NCBI RefSeq assembly: GCF_003010935.1
Contig: NZ_PGGN01000003.1
Location: 372,001-436,000, forward strand
Source: Phyllobacterium endophyticum
GTDB taxonomy: Bacteria; Pseudomonadota; Alphaproteobacteria; Rhizobiales; Rhizobiaceae
Direction of reading: 5' to 3'
DNA length: 64,000 nucleotides
Part shown: positions 33,736-42,030 of the stretch, piece by piece
Position numbering within the stretch: position 1 is the stretch's first letter
Layout of the letters: every line of letters begins with the position of its first letter
The notes under the pieces: model-generated
Database searches by the model: none
The model's input: the letters and a program-made list of their open reading frames with translations, nothing else
Told to the model about the DNA's origin: nothing
Program-made: the position numbers and the translations under genes

Positions 33736-34791
33736 ATGAAGACGATCAAGGGACCGGCGATTTTCCTCGCGCAGTTCGCGGGCGACGCAGCGCCATTCAA
33801 CTCGCTCGATGCGATGTGCGCATGGGTGGCAGGGTTGGGCTACAAAGGCATCCAGATTCCGGCCTGGGACGGACGCCTCATCGATCTGAAGAAGGCCTCC
33901 GATTCCAAGGATTATTGCGACGAGATTGCAGGGGTTGCGGCTTCGCATGGCCTGGCGATCACGGAACTCGCAACTCACCTTCAGGGGCAGCTCGTGGCCG
34001 TTCATCCGGTCTACGATGAGTTGATGGACGGTTTTGCCGCGCCGGAAGTGCACGGCAACCCGAAGGCACGGCAGGAATGGGCGGTCGATCAGCTCAAGCG
34101 TGCCGCCCGGGCATCAAAGCACCTTGGCCTGAAAGCCATACCGACGTTTTCCGGCGCACTCGCCTGGCCCTTCATTTACCCGTTTCCGCAGCGTCCGGCA
34201 GGTCTCGTCGAAGCCGCATTCAACGAACTGGCAAAACGCTGGACGCCCATTCTGAATTATTTCGACGAGCATGGCGTCGATGCCGCCTATGAGATCCACC
34301 CTGGCGAAGACCTGCACGACGGCATCACCTACGAAATGTTTCTGGAAAGCACGAAAAACCATCCGCGCGCCAACCTGCTTTATGATCCGTCTCATTACGT
34401 CCTGCAGCAGCTCGACTATCTCGAGTTCATCGACATCTACCATGAGAAGATCAAAGCCTTCCACGTCAAGGACGCCGAGTTCAATCCTACCGGACGGCAG
34501 GGCGTCTATGGCGGCTACCAGTCGTGGGTCAATCGTGCGGGCCGCTTCCGCTCGCTCGGCGACGGGCAAGTCGATTTCGGAGCGGTATTCTCGAAATTGA
34601 CCGCCAATGATTTCGATGGCTGGGCGGTACTTGAATGGGAATGCGCGTTGAAACACCCGGAGGACGGCGCACGCGAAGGGGCTCAGTTCATCGACGCCCA
34701 CCTGATTCGCGTTACCGAGCGTGCCTTCGATGATTTCGCCGGCTCCGGCACCGACGACGCGGCCAATCGCCGTATTCTTGGCTTGAAGTAA
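33736..34791 (+). CDS. Sugar phosphate isomerase/epimerase-family TIM-barrel protein
   Basis: 351-residue xylose-isomerase-like TIM barrel. Metal-binding candidates are visible in AAYEIHPGEDLHDG near residue 182 (Glu and His), NLLYDPSHYVLQQLDYLEFI near 213 (Asp and His), KAFHVKDAEFN near 240 (His) and GWAVLEWECALKHPED near 296 (Glu). An exact ggaggag ribosome site precedes the ATG. Proteins of this type partner with Gfo/Idh/MocA dehydrogenases in inositol, 3-keto-glycoside and related pathways, either as isomerases, epimerases or lyases. The direct neighbour is such a dehydrogenase, so a two-step conversion of the imported sugar is likely. Confidence 0.87.
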   Translation: MKTIKGPAIFLAQFAGDAAPFNSLDAMCAWVAGLGYKGIQIPAWDGRLIDLKKASDSKDYCDEIAGVAASHGLAITELATHLQGQLVAVHPVYDELMDGFAAPEVHGNPKARQEWAVDQLKRAARASKHLGLKAIPTFSGALAWPFIYPFPQRPAGLVEAAFNELAKRWTPILNYFDEHGVDAAYEIHPGEDLHDGITYEMFLESTKNHPRANLLYDPSHYVLQQLDYLEFIDIYHEKIKAFHVKDAEFNPTGRQGVYGGYQSWVNRAGRFRSLGDGQVDFGAVFSKLTANDFDGWAVLEWECALKHPEDGAREGAQFIDAHLIRVTERAFDDFAGSGTDDAANRRILGLK

Positions 34792-34803
34792 GAGGATCAA
34801 ACA

Positions 34804-35976
34804 ATGGCTATCGGGGCATCGAGGGAAAAAACTGCAAGCCGCCGCATTCGTATCGGCATGGTCGGTGGCGGGCAGGGCGCCTTCATCGGCGCAGTCCACC
34901 GCATCGCGCTGCGCATGGATGATCAGTACGAGTTCGTCGCGGGTGCGCTCTCGTCGGATCCGGCGCGCGCCAAGGCTTCCGCGAAGGAAATCGGCATCGC
35001 CGAAGACCGCGCCTATGCGTCCTTCGAGGAGATGGCCAAGGCCGAGGCAAAACGTCCGGACGGTATTGAAGCGGTATCCATCGTCACGCCCAACCATATG
35101 CACGCTCCGGCGGCCAAGGCCTTCCTGAAAGCCGGAATTCACGTCATCTGCGACAAGCCGCTGACCACTACCGTCAAGGAGGCAAAGGAGCTGGTTTCGC
35201 TGGTCGGCAAGACAGGCAAGCTGTTCGTTGTTACCCATAATTACACTGGCTATCCGATGATGCGTCAGGCGCGCGCCATGGTGGCAAAGGGGTTGCTCGG
35301 CGACATTCGCGTGGTACAGGCGGAATACCCGCAGGATTGGATGACGGAAAAAACCGAAGCCACGGGCAACAAGCAGGCCGAGTGGCGCATCGATCCGAAG
35401 CGTTCGGGCGCAGGCGGAGCCATTGGCGATATCGGCACCCACGCCTATAATCTTGCCTGTTTCGTTTCGGGCCTCAAGCTCAAGCAGCTTTGCGCCGAGC
35501 TGACCAGTTTCGGCGAGGGCAGGGTGCTCGATGACGATGTTCAGATCCTCATGCGTTTCGAAGGCGGCGCGAAGGGCATGATCTGGGCGAGCCAGGTGGC
35601 GCCGGGCAATGAGAACGGCTTGAAGCTGCGCATCTATGGCACCAAGGGCGGGCTAGAATGGACGCAGGCCGATCCGAACTATCTCTGGTACACGCCTTTC
35701 GGCAAGCCGAAACAGTTGCTCACGCGCGGCGGTGCCGGCGCATCCCCTGAGGCGGCACGCCTGACGCGTGTTCCGTCCGGCCATCCGGAAGGCTATCTTG
35801 AAGGCTTTGCGAATATCTACACGGAGGCAGCGCAAGCCATCCTCGCCGCGCGCACCGGCAAGAAGCCGCCGAAGGATGTCTTCTTTCCGACTGTCGAGGA
35901 CGGTCTTGCGGGTATGGAATTCATCGAAGCTGCCGTGAAATCGTCGAAGGCCGGCGGCGTTTGGACGAAGGTGTGA
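34804..35976 (+). CDS. Gfo/Idh/MocA-family NAD(P)-dependent oxidoreductase
   Basis: 390-residue sugar dehydrogenase. The Rossmann turn GMVGGGQGAFIGAVHRIAL is near residue 20, the catalytic EKP-type lysine appears as CDKPLTTTVKEAKEL near 118, and the C-terminal domain has GAGGAIGDIGTHAYNLACFV near 200, where Asp and His act in catalysis. Family members oxidise the sugar ring, often at C3, or inositol. It follows the TIM-barrel gene by 12 bases and its stop overlaps the ATPase start by one base (TGATG), so the enzymes and the importer are co-expressed. Confidence 0.9.
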   Translation: MAIGASREKTASRRIRIGMVGGGQGAFIGAVHRIALRMDDQYEFVAGALSSDPARAKASAKEIGIAEDRAYASFEEMAKAEAKRPDGIEAVSIVTPNHMHAPAAKAFLKAGIHVICDKPLTTTVKEAKELVSLVGKTGKLFVVTHNYTGYPMMRQARAMVAKGLLGDIRVVQAEYPQDWMTEKTEATGNKQAEWRIDPKRSGAGGAIGDIGTHAYNLACFVSGLKLKQLCAELTSFGEGRVLDDDVQILMRFEGGAKGMIWASQVAPGNENGLKLRIYGTKGGLEWTQADPNYLWYTPFGKPKQLLTRGGAGASPEAARLTRVPSGHPEGYLEGFANIYTEAAQAILAARTGKKPPKDVFFPTVEDGLAGMEFIEAAVKSSKAGGVWTKV

Positions 35977-37526
35977 TGAGCGGCAACCAAACCACCAGGC
36001 CTGCGACAGTGCCGGTGCTCGAAGCGCGCGGCATAGCCAAGGCGTTCGGGCCAGTCGAGGTGCTGACCGATATCAGCCTGACGATCATGCCCGGTGAAGT
36101 CCACGCGATCATTGGCGAGAACGGTGCTGGCAAATCGACATTGATGAAGCTCCTCAGCGGGCATCTCAAGCCAACGCGGGGCACAGTGGCGATCGACGGT
36201 GAGCCGGTGACTTTTGCCGGCCCCGTCGACGCGGAGCACCGCGGCCTCGTTCTGGTGCATCAGGAGATCCTGCTCGCGCCTGATCTTACGGTAGCGCAGA
36301 ACATCTTCATGGGCCGCGAGTTGAAACGCGGCCTCATGGTGAATGACCGCGAGATGAACCGCCAGTCTGCCGAAGCCGTGCAAAGCCTTGGCGCCGACAT
36401 CGATCCGACGACGCAGATTTCGCGGCTTTCCATCGCACGGCGGCAATTGGTGCAGATCGCCCGGGCGCTTCAGGTGCCGCATCGCGTCGTCATCTTCGAT
36501 GAGCCCACCGCATCGCTGACGCCGTTCGAGACCGAAGCGCTGCTGAAGGTCATTCGTGATCTCAGGGACAAGGGCGTGGCCATTCTCTACATCTCGCATC
36601 GTCTGCCGGAAGTCGGCGCGATCGCCGACCGCATCACGGTGCTGCGCGATGGCAAGCTCGTCGCCACGCGCGAGGCCTCGCAATTGCAGCCGGTCGACAT
36701 GGCGCGGCTGATGGTCGGTCGTGACATGTCGAAACTCTATCCGGAACGCGAGGACACGGCGAGCCGCCAGAACGTGCTTGAAGTCGCCAATTTCAATGTT
36801 CCGGGCTATGCCCGCGATGCATCTTTCAACCTGCGCAAGGGCGAAATACTCGGCTTTGCCGGACTGATCGGCGCAGGACGAACCGAGCTCCTCGAAGGCA
36901 TCGTCGGGCTGCGTACGGCTCATGGTGAAGTCAAACTCAACGGGAAACCTGTCACGTTTCATACCGTGCGCGACAGCATGGCGGCCGGGATCGTTTATCT
37001 CAGCGAGGACCGCAAAGGGAAAGGGCTGCTCCTTTCGCAGGACCTGCGTACCAATCTCACGCTGGCGACGCTGGAGAAATTCACCAGGGGACCGCTCATC
37101 GAACGCAGGCGCGAGGATGCCAGCCTCGACAAGGCGGTCAGCGATTTCGACATCCGCGCGCGCCGGCGCGACCTCCTCGCCGGCCAGCTTTCCGGCGGCA
37201 ACCAGCAGAAGCTGCTCCTGGCCAAGATGATGCTGCTGGAGCCCAGCATCGTCATCATCGATGAACCCACGCGTGGCATCGACATCGGCACCAAGGAACA
37301 AATCTACAAATTCATTGCAGACCTCGCCAAGGCGGGCAAATCGGTCATCGTCATCTCGTCTGAAATGCAGGAACTCATCGGCATCTGCCACCGCATCCTC
37401 GTCATGCGGTCGGCTCGGATTGTCGGAGAGGTTACCGGCGATGCAATGACCGAAGACGAGATCGTCGTCTACGCCACTGGCGTCAAGATCAACGAAGCAG
37501 AGCTTTACAGTGCGGGGAACGCATGA
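35976..37526 (+). CDS. CUT2 two-domain ABC ATP-binding protein
   Basis: 516 residues. Domain one has Walker A GENGAGKSTLMKLL near 45, the signature LSIARRQLVQIARAL near 150 and Walker B VVIFDEPTASL near 170. Domain two has GLIGAGRTELLEGIVGL near 297, LSGGNQQKLLLAKMML near 410 and Walker [15 protein letters not shown] near 425. The open frame extends to a TTG 15 bases upstream, but the ATG overlapping the previous stop is the sensible start. It is coupled to the permease by ATGA. Confidence 0.93.
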   Translation: MSGNQTTRPATVPVLEARGIAKAFGPVEVLTDISLTIMPGEVHAIIGENGAGKSTLMKLLSGHLKPTRGTVAIDGEPVTFAGPVDAEHRGLVLVHQEILLAPDLTVAQNIFMGRELKRGLMVNDREMNRQSAEAVQSLGADIDPTTQISRLSIARRQLVQIARALQVPHRVVIFDEPTASLTPFETEALLKVIRDLRDKGVAILYISHRLPEVGAIADRITVLRDGKLVATREASQLQPVDMARLMVGRDMSKLYPEREDTASRQNVLEVANFNVPGYARDASFNLRKGEILGFAGLIGAGRTELLEGIVGLRTAHGEVKLNGKPVTFHTVRDSMAAGIVYLSEDRKGKGLLLSQDLRTNLTLATLEKFTRGPLIERRREDASLDKAVSDFDIRARRRDLLAGQLSGGNQQKLLLAKMMLLEPSIVIIDEPTRGIDIGTKEQIYKFIADLAKAGKSVIVISSEMQELIGICHRILVMRSARIVGEVTGDAMTEDEIVVYATGVKINEAELYSAGNA

Positions 37527-38533
37527 GCGATACAAAAACAATCACCGACACACGCGGCTTTGGCCGCAAGCTGGCGGATCTCGACAAGACGGCCGTTGCG
37601 CCATTCCTGGCGCTCGCCGCCTTGTTCGTTCTCGGCGCGCTGGTAAATCCGAACTTTCTTTCGATCGACAACCTGCTCAACGTTCTAACCCGGTCCTCCT
37701 TCATCGCGATCATCGCGATTGGTGCCACATTCGTCATCTCCGCAGGCGGGCTTGATCTTTCGGTCGGGTCGATGGCTGCGCTTGTCGCCGGCATCATGAT
37801 CCTGTTCCTGAACTCGGCTTCGATAGATGGCGATGTTTTGATGCTGGCCGCCGGCGTTGCCGTCGCAATCGGGGTCGGTGCGCTTGCCGGATTGCTTAAT
37901 GGCGCGGTCATCACCATTGGCAAGATCGAACCTTTCATCGTTACGCTCGGCACCATGGCGATCTTCCGGTCAGTGACGGTATGGCTCGCGGACGGCGGTT
38001 CCATAGCGATGAAGTCCATTGCCATGCGCAACATGTTCCGTCCGGTCTATACGGGCGTGTTCCTTGGCCTGCCAATCCCGGTCTGGATCATCATTGCGGC
38101 CGGACTGCTCGGAGCGTTCATTCTCTACAAGACATCGTTCGGCCGGCATGTGATCGCGGTGGGTTCAAACGAGGATGTGGCAAAGTACTCGGGTATTCAC
38201 GTCAACCGCGTTCGCGCCATGACCTATATCATCCAGGGCATCTGCGTCGCCATAGCCGTGGTCGTCTATGTCCCGCGCCTTGGCGCCGCGACAACCACGA
38301 CCGGCATGCTGTGGGAACTCCAGGCAATTACCGCCGTGGTTATCGGTGGTACCGCGCTTCGGGGCGGCGTCGGCCGTATATGGGGCACGATCTGCGGCGC
38401 GTTCATGCTGGAGATCGTCGGCAATATCATGGTGCTTTCGAACATCGTCAGTGAATATCTGATCGGAGCCGTACAGGGCACGATTATTATCATCGCCATG
38501 CTCGTTCAGCGCACGCTGCAGAAGAAGAAGTGA
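37523..38533 (+). CDS. CUT2 sugar ABC transporter permease
   Basis: 336-residue inner-membrane permease with CUT2 motifs SAGGLDLSVGSMAALVAGIM near residue 74, GRHVIAVGSNEDVAKYSGIH near 210 and GGTALRGGVGRIWGTICGAF near 275. Only one permease gene is present, so the channel is probably a homodimer. It is separated from the binding-protein gene by 162 bases, which include a hairpin. Confidence 0.93.
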   Translation: MSDTKTITDTRGFGRKLADLDKTAVAPFLALAALFVLGALVNPNFLSIDNLLNVLTRSSFIAIIAIGATFVISAGGLDLSVGSMAALVAGIMILFLNSASIDGDVLMLAAGVAVAIGVGALAGLLNGAVITIGKIEPFIVTLGTMAIFRSVTVWLADGGSIAMKSIAMRNMFRPVYTGVFLGLPIPVWIIIAAGLLGAFILYKTSFGRHVIAVGSNEDVAKYSGIHVNRVRAMTYIIQGICVAIAVVVYVPRLGAATTTTGMLWELQAITAVVIGGTALRGGVGRIWGTICGAFMLEIVGNIMVLSNIVSEYLIGAVQGTIIIIAMLVQRTLQKKK

Positions 38534-38599
38534 GGCAGCTGTTCACTGGAAATTATGCTTCATGAAAACCGCAAACGAGAAAACCGCCATTTGCAAACC

Positions 38600-38624
38600 G
38601 CTATGACCTGAATACCGTCATAGC
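38600..38624. promoter_or_regulatory. Inverted repeat between permease and binding-protein genes
   Basis: Perfect arms GCTATGAC (38600-38607) and GTCATAGC (38617-38624) around a 9-base spacer. There is no T-run. It could be a transcript hairpin that shields or attenuates, or a second operator for the LacI protein giving the binding-protein gene its own promoter. Confidence 0.5.
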
Positions 38625-38695
38625 CTAAACGGGACGGGGGAAAGGGCCGCCACCGATCCGCAATCAAGGCCTAATCTGAAACTGGGAGAAATTTA

Positions 38696-39640
38696 ATGCG
38701 TAAACTCTTGATCGGTCTTGCCGGGGCAGCACTCGCCTCGACCATGACCTTCGCCTACGCGCAGGACAAGGAAGTCAATATCGCCGTGTCGATTCCGGCA
38801 GCTGACCACGGCTGGACCGGCGGCGTCGTTTACCACGCCGAACGGGCAGCAAAGCTGCTTGAAACTGCACATCCGGGATTGAAGATCACCATCAAGACTT
38901 CACCTGACGGCGCCTCGCAGGCCAATGCACTCGAGGATCTGACGACACAGGGAATCGACGCTCTCGTTACCCTGCCGCACAATTCCGACGAACTGACCGA
39001 TCCGCTGCGTCAGGTCAAGGAAAAGGGTGTGTTCGTCACTGTGGTTGACCGCGCCTTGTCGGATCCGACCATCCAGGATCTCTATGTTGCCGGCAATAAC
39101 CCTGAACTTGGCCGTGTCGCCGGCGAATATCTGAAGAACACGCTCAAGACGGGCGACGTCGTGGTTATTCGTGGTCTGCCCATCGTCATCGACGAAGAGC
39201 GCCAGAAGGGCTTCGACGACGCGATTGCCGGAAGTGGCATCAAGGTTCTCGACAAGCAGTTCGGCAACTGGTCCCGCGACGATGCATTCAAGATCATGCA
39301 GGATTACCTGACCAAGTTTCCGAAGATCGACGCTGTCTGGTGCCAGGACGACGACATGGCCGTTGGCGTCCTCGAAGCCATCAGTCAGGCCAAGCGCACC
39401 GACATCAAGATGGTTATCGGCGGTGCCGGCATGAAGGATATGATCAAGCGCGTTGCCGATGGCGACGCCATGACACCGATCAACGTTCTCTATCCGCCAT
39501 CGATGATCGCGACAGCAATGGAACTGACCGTTGCGAACTTCTACGATCAGGTTCCGGTACGCGGCAAGTACATTCTCGATGCGACGCTTGTCACCAAGGA
39601 AAACGCCAAGGAATTCTACTTTCCGGATTCTCCCTTCTGA
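38696..39640 (+). CDS. Periplasmic sugar-binding protein of CUT2 ABC importer
   Basis: 314 residues. The signal peptide RKLLIGLAGAALASTMTFAY is cleaved near AYA-QDK. Mature-protein landmarks include VSIPAADHGWTGGVVYHAER near residue 30, the hinge NPELGRVAGEYLKN near 127 and VWCQDDDMAVGVLEAISQ near 220. A gggaga ribosome site precedes it. It is the last gene of the cluster; a strong terminator follows 27 bases after the stop. Confidence 0.92.
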   Translation: MRKLLIGLAGAALASTMTFAYAQDKEVNIAVSIPAADHGWTGGVVYHAERAAKLLETAHPGLKITIKTSPDGASQANALEDLTTQGIDALVTLPHNSDELTDPLRQVKEKGVFVTVVDRALSDPTIQDLYVAGNNPELGRVAGEYLKNTLKTGDVVVIRGLPIVIDEERQKGFDDAIAGSGIKVLDKQFGNWSRDDAFKIMQDYLTKFPKIDAVWCQDDDMAVGVLEAISQAKRTDIKMVIGGAGMKDMIKRVADGDAMTPINVLYPPSMIATAMELTVANFYDQVPVRGKYILDATLVTKENAKEFYFPDSPF

Positions 39641-39667
39641 TCAGCAACGGATTGACGTTGGAATGCG

Positions 39668-39695
39668 AAAGGGCCCGATGGGGCCCTTTTTCTTT
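39668..39695 (+). terminator. Rho-independent terminator after the CUT2 binding-protein gene
   Basis: A perfect 9-bp stem AAAGGGCCC (39668-39676) with GGGCCCTTT (39681-39689) around a 4-base GATG loop, ending in a T-rich tract. It separates the sugar cluster from the haem locus. Confidence 0.92.
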
Positions 39696-39850
39696 CCGTC
39701 CACGTCCAGGGCACAGCCTCCAACGTCGGTCTTTTTCGATATCGCTTAATATGAGTAGTTGACTCCTATTTCAGTTGAGACATAAAGGTGAGTATAGACA
39801 TCAAGTTTCAGGGGAACATCCCCCGCGGAGGAGCAGGAAGGCCAAACGCC

Positions 39851-40060
39851 ATGTCCCGACGTCACATCATCGATATGCAGGTCCGTGTCCCCAACGTGGC
39901 GCAGATGCGCTCCAGTTTCACCCAGCCAGTCCAATCCGATATCCGCGTTTTTGGCAGTGATATTCTGTTCGACGGCTCAACCGAGGTCGGCATCGAACAT
40001 GCAGGCTCGCTTTACCGGCTCAAGATCACCCGGCAGGGCAAACTGATCCTCAACAAGTAG
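39851..40060 (+). CDS. hmuP: Haem-uptake small protein HemP/HmuP
   Basis: 69 residues from the ATG at 39851; the open frame runs back to a GTG at 39788. The C-terminal half is a clear HemP domain: VFGSDILFDGSTEVGIEHAG followed by SLYRLKITRQGKLILNK at the end. In rhizobia the homologue HmuP is a co-activator needed for expression of haem-uptake genes. It sits 23 bases before hmuS and so leads the haem operon. The upstream region contains a TGA-N8-TCA that is one base short of the IRO-box spacing, so I do not call an iron box. Confidence 0.83.
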   Translation: MSRRHIIDMQVRVPNVAQMRSSFTQPVQSDIRVFGSDILFDGSTEVGIEHAGSLYRLKITRQGKLILNK

Positions 40061-40083
40061 CAAGAAACGAATGGGCTCGAGAC

Positions 40084-41142
40084 ATGACTGACGCTGCAAA
40101 ACCCACACCCGAGGCGATCCGCCAGGCGAGGGCAGATAATCCGAAGATGCGCGAGCGCGATCTTGCGCAGCAGCTGCAGATCTCTGAAGCCGATCTGGTG
40201 GCTTCCTATTGCGGTCTCAACGTCATACGCATCAGCCCTCGTATCGAAACGTTCCTGACCGAGATCGAGGCATTGGGCGAAGTCATGGCACTTACCCGCA
40301 ATGAGAGCGCCGTGCACGAGAAGATCGGCATCTATGACAAGCCAATCGTCGGCAAGCACGCATGCATGATGCTCGGTGAACAGATCGACATGCGGCTTTT
40401 CCCGAATTCATGGGCCCATGGCTTTGCAGTGGAAAAGCAGGACGGCGAAGACATTCGCCGCAGCATGCAGTTCTTCGATGCGGCCGGTGAGGCCATTCAC
40501 AAGATTCACCTGCGTCCAAACTCCAATGTAGAAGCCTATCACTCCCTCGTCGCCAAGCTGCGCCTCGACGATCAGTCGCAAAGCGTGGAATTGACGCCGC
40601 TTGCAAAGCCCGAGGAAAAGACCCTTGAGCTGGAGAAGCTGGACGCCGCCGCGTTACGCGACCGCTGGACCCAGATGAAGGACGTGCACGAATTTTTCGG
40701 TATCCTGCGCTCCTTCAACATGACACGCCATCAGGCGGTGCAGGTGATTGGGCAGGATTTTGCGTGGCAGCTCGATACGGGTGCGCTGATCACGATGATG
40801 CACGACGCCGCGCAAGCGCAGCTGCCTATCATGTGCTTCGTCGGCAATCGTGGCTGCATCCAGATCCATTCCGGACCGATCCAAAACGTGAAGCCGATGG
40901 GTCCGTGGATCAACATTCTTGACGAAACATTTCATATGCACCTGCGCACAGACCATATTGCCGAGCTGTGGGCCGTACGCAAACCGACCAAGGACGGCCA
41001 TGTCACCTCGCTCGAAGCCTATGGCGGCGAGGGTGAAATGATCATTCAGTTCTTTGGCAAGAGGCACGAGGGTTCTGGCGAGCGCCAGGACTGGCGCCAG
41101 CTCGTCGAAGCTCTGCCGCGCCTGATGCGCGAGGCTGCATAG
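40084..41142 (+). CDS. hmuS: Haem-degrading / haem-trafficking factor HmuS
   Basis: Cytoplasmic protein of 352 residues, the standard length of the HemS/HmuS/ShuS family, with its two tandem repeats (roughly residues 20-180 and 190-350). The repeats are marked by LGEVMALTRNESAVHEKIGI near residue 65 and FAWQLDTGALITMMHDAAQA near 225; the latter lies by RNRGCIQIHSGPIQNVKPMG, a region important for haem binding in the C-terminal repeat. It takes the haem delivered by HmuTUV. It lies 3 bases ahead of hmuT. Confidence 0.93.
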   Translation: MTDAAKPTPEAIRQARADNPKMRERDLAQQLQISEADLVASYCGLNVIRISPRIETFLTEIEALGEVMALTRNESAVHEKIGIYDKPIVGKHACMMLGEQIDMRLFPNSWAHGFAVEKQDGEDIRRSMQFFDAAGEAIHKIHLRPNSNVEAYHSLVAKLRLDDQSQSVELTPLAKPEEKTLELEKLDAAALRDRWTQMKDVHEFFGILRSFNMTRHQAVQVIGQDFAWQLDTGALITMMHDAAQAQLPIMCFVGNRGCIQIHSGPIQNVKPMGPWINILDETFHMHLRTDHIAELWAVRKPTKDGHVTSLEAYGGEGEMIIQFFGKRHEGSGERQDWRQLVEALPRLMREAA

Positions 41143-41145
41143 GAA

Positions 41146-42030
41146 ATGGCGATGATGAAGCTCCCGCTCGTTGCCGCGTGCCTCGCCATTCTGGCAGCGC
41201 CCGCCGCGTCTTTGGCAGACGAAATCTCCGGCCCCATTCCTGATGCAAGCCGTGTCGTTTCCATCGGCGGGTCCATCACCGAAATCATTTTCGATCTGGG
41301 TGAAGAGGGTCGGCTCGTTGGTCGCGATACGACCAGCGTCTTTCCTGAAGCGGCACACAAGATTCCCGATGTGGGCTATATGCGCGCGCTGTCGCCGGAA
41401 GGCGTCCTGTCGATCAATCCGACCGCGATCATCGCCGTCGAAGGTTCCGGTCCGCGGGAGGCCATCGATGTCCTGAAGAAAGCAAGCGTACCCTTCGTGT
41501 TCGTTCCCGAAAACTACACGGCGGCAAGCGTATCGGAAAAAATCCGCATCGTCGGCAAGGCGCTTGGTGTCGATGACAAGGCCCGGAAGCTCTCTGCCAA
41601 GGTCGAGCAGGAACTGGAGGCGGCACAGGCCGAAACCAAAAACGTCAAGATACGCAAACGGGTGCTTTTCGTCCTCAGTGCCGCCGGTGGCAAGATCATG
41701 GCCGCAGGCACCAACACAGCTGCTGACGGTATTATCGGGCTTGCCGGCGCGGAAAATGTCGTCACCGGATACACCGGCTACAAGACGATGACAGAAGAGG
41801 CCATCCTTACAGCCAGGCCCGATGTCATTCTTGTCATGGACGGGGGCGGGCCGCGCACCACCACCGATGCCGACCTTCTCGCCAATACGGCGATTGCGGC
41901 GACGCCTGCGGGACAATCGAAGACCATCGTGCGCATGGGCGGGCAATATCTGCTCGGCTTCGGTCCGCGGACGGCAAAGGCCGTGCACGATCTTGCCAAG
42001 TCACTTTACGGCAACGAAGTCAGCCAATGA
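41146..42030 (+). CDS. hmuT: Periplasmic haem-binding protein HmuT
   Basis: 294 residues. An N-terminal signal peptide (LPLVAACLAILAAPAASLA) leads to the periplasm. Motifs of cobalamin/haem-type binding proteins are seen in VVSIGGSITEIIFDLGEEGR near residue 40 and VGYMRALSPEGVLSINPTAI near 77; the tyrosine of the latter is the probable axial haem ligand. Its stop overlaps the start of hmuU by four bases. Confidence 0.93.
   Translation: MAMMKLPLVAACLAILAAPAASLADEISGPIPDASRVVSIGGSITEIIFDLGEEGRLVGRDTTSVFPEAAHKIPDVGYMRALSPEGVLSINPTAIIAVEGSGPREAIDVLKKASVPFVFVPENYTAASVSEKIRIVGKALGVDDKARKLSAKVEQELEAAQAETKNVKIRKRVLFVLSAAGGKIMAAGTNTAADGIIGLAGAENVVTGYTGYKTMTEEAILTARPDVILVMDGGGPRTTTDADLLANTAIAATPAGQSKTIVRMGGQYLLGFGPRTAKAVHDLAKSLYGNEVSQ

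Noticed and set aside
34114-35442. 442-residue open frame opposite the TIM-barrel and Gfo/Idh genes
   Set aside because: Spans the antisense strand of two real genes and their junction; no domain.
35817-37541. 574-residue open frame opposite the CUT2 ATPase
   Set aside because: Antisense to a clear two-domain ATPase, with no motif of its own.
39720-39790. Iron-responsive box ahead of hmuP
   Set aside because: TGA-N8-TCA is one base short of the TGA-N9-TCA IRO spacing, and no clear ICE motif is present.
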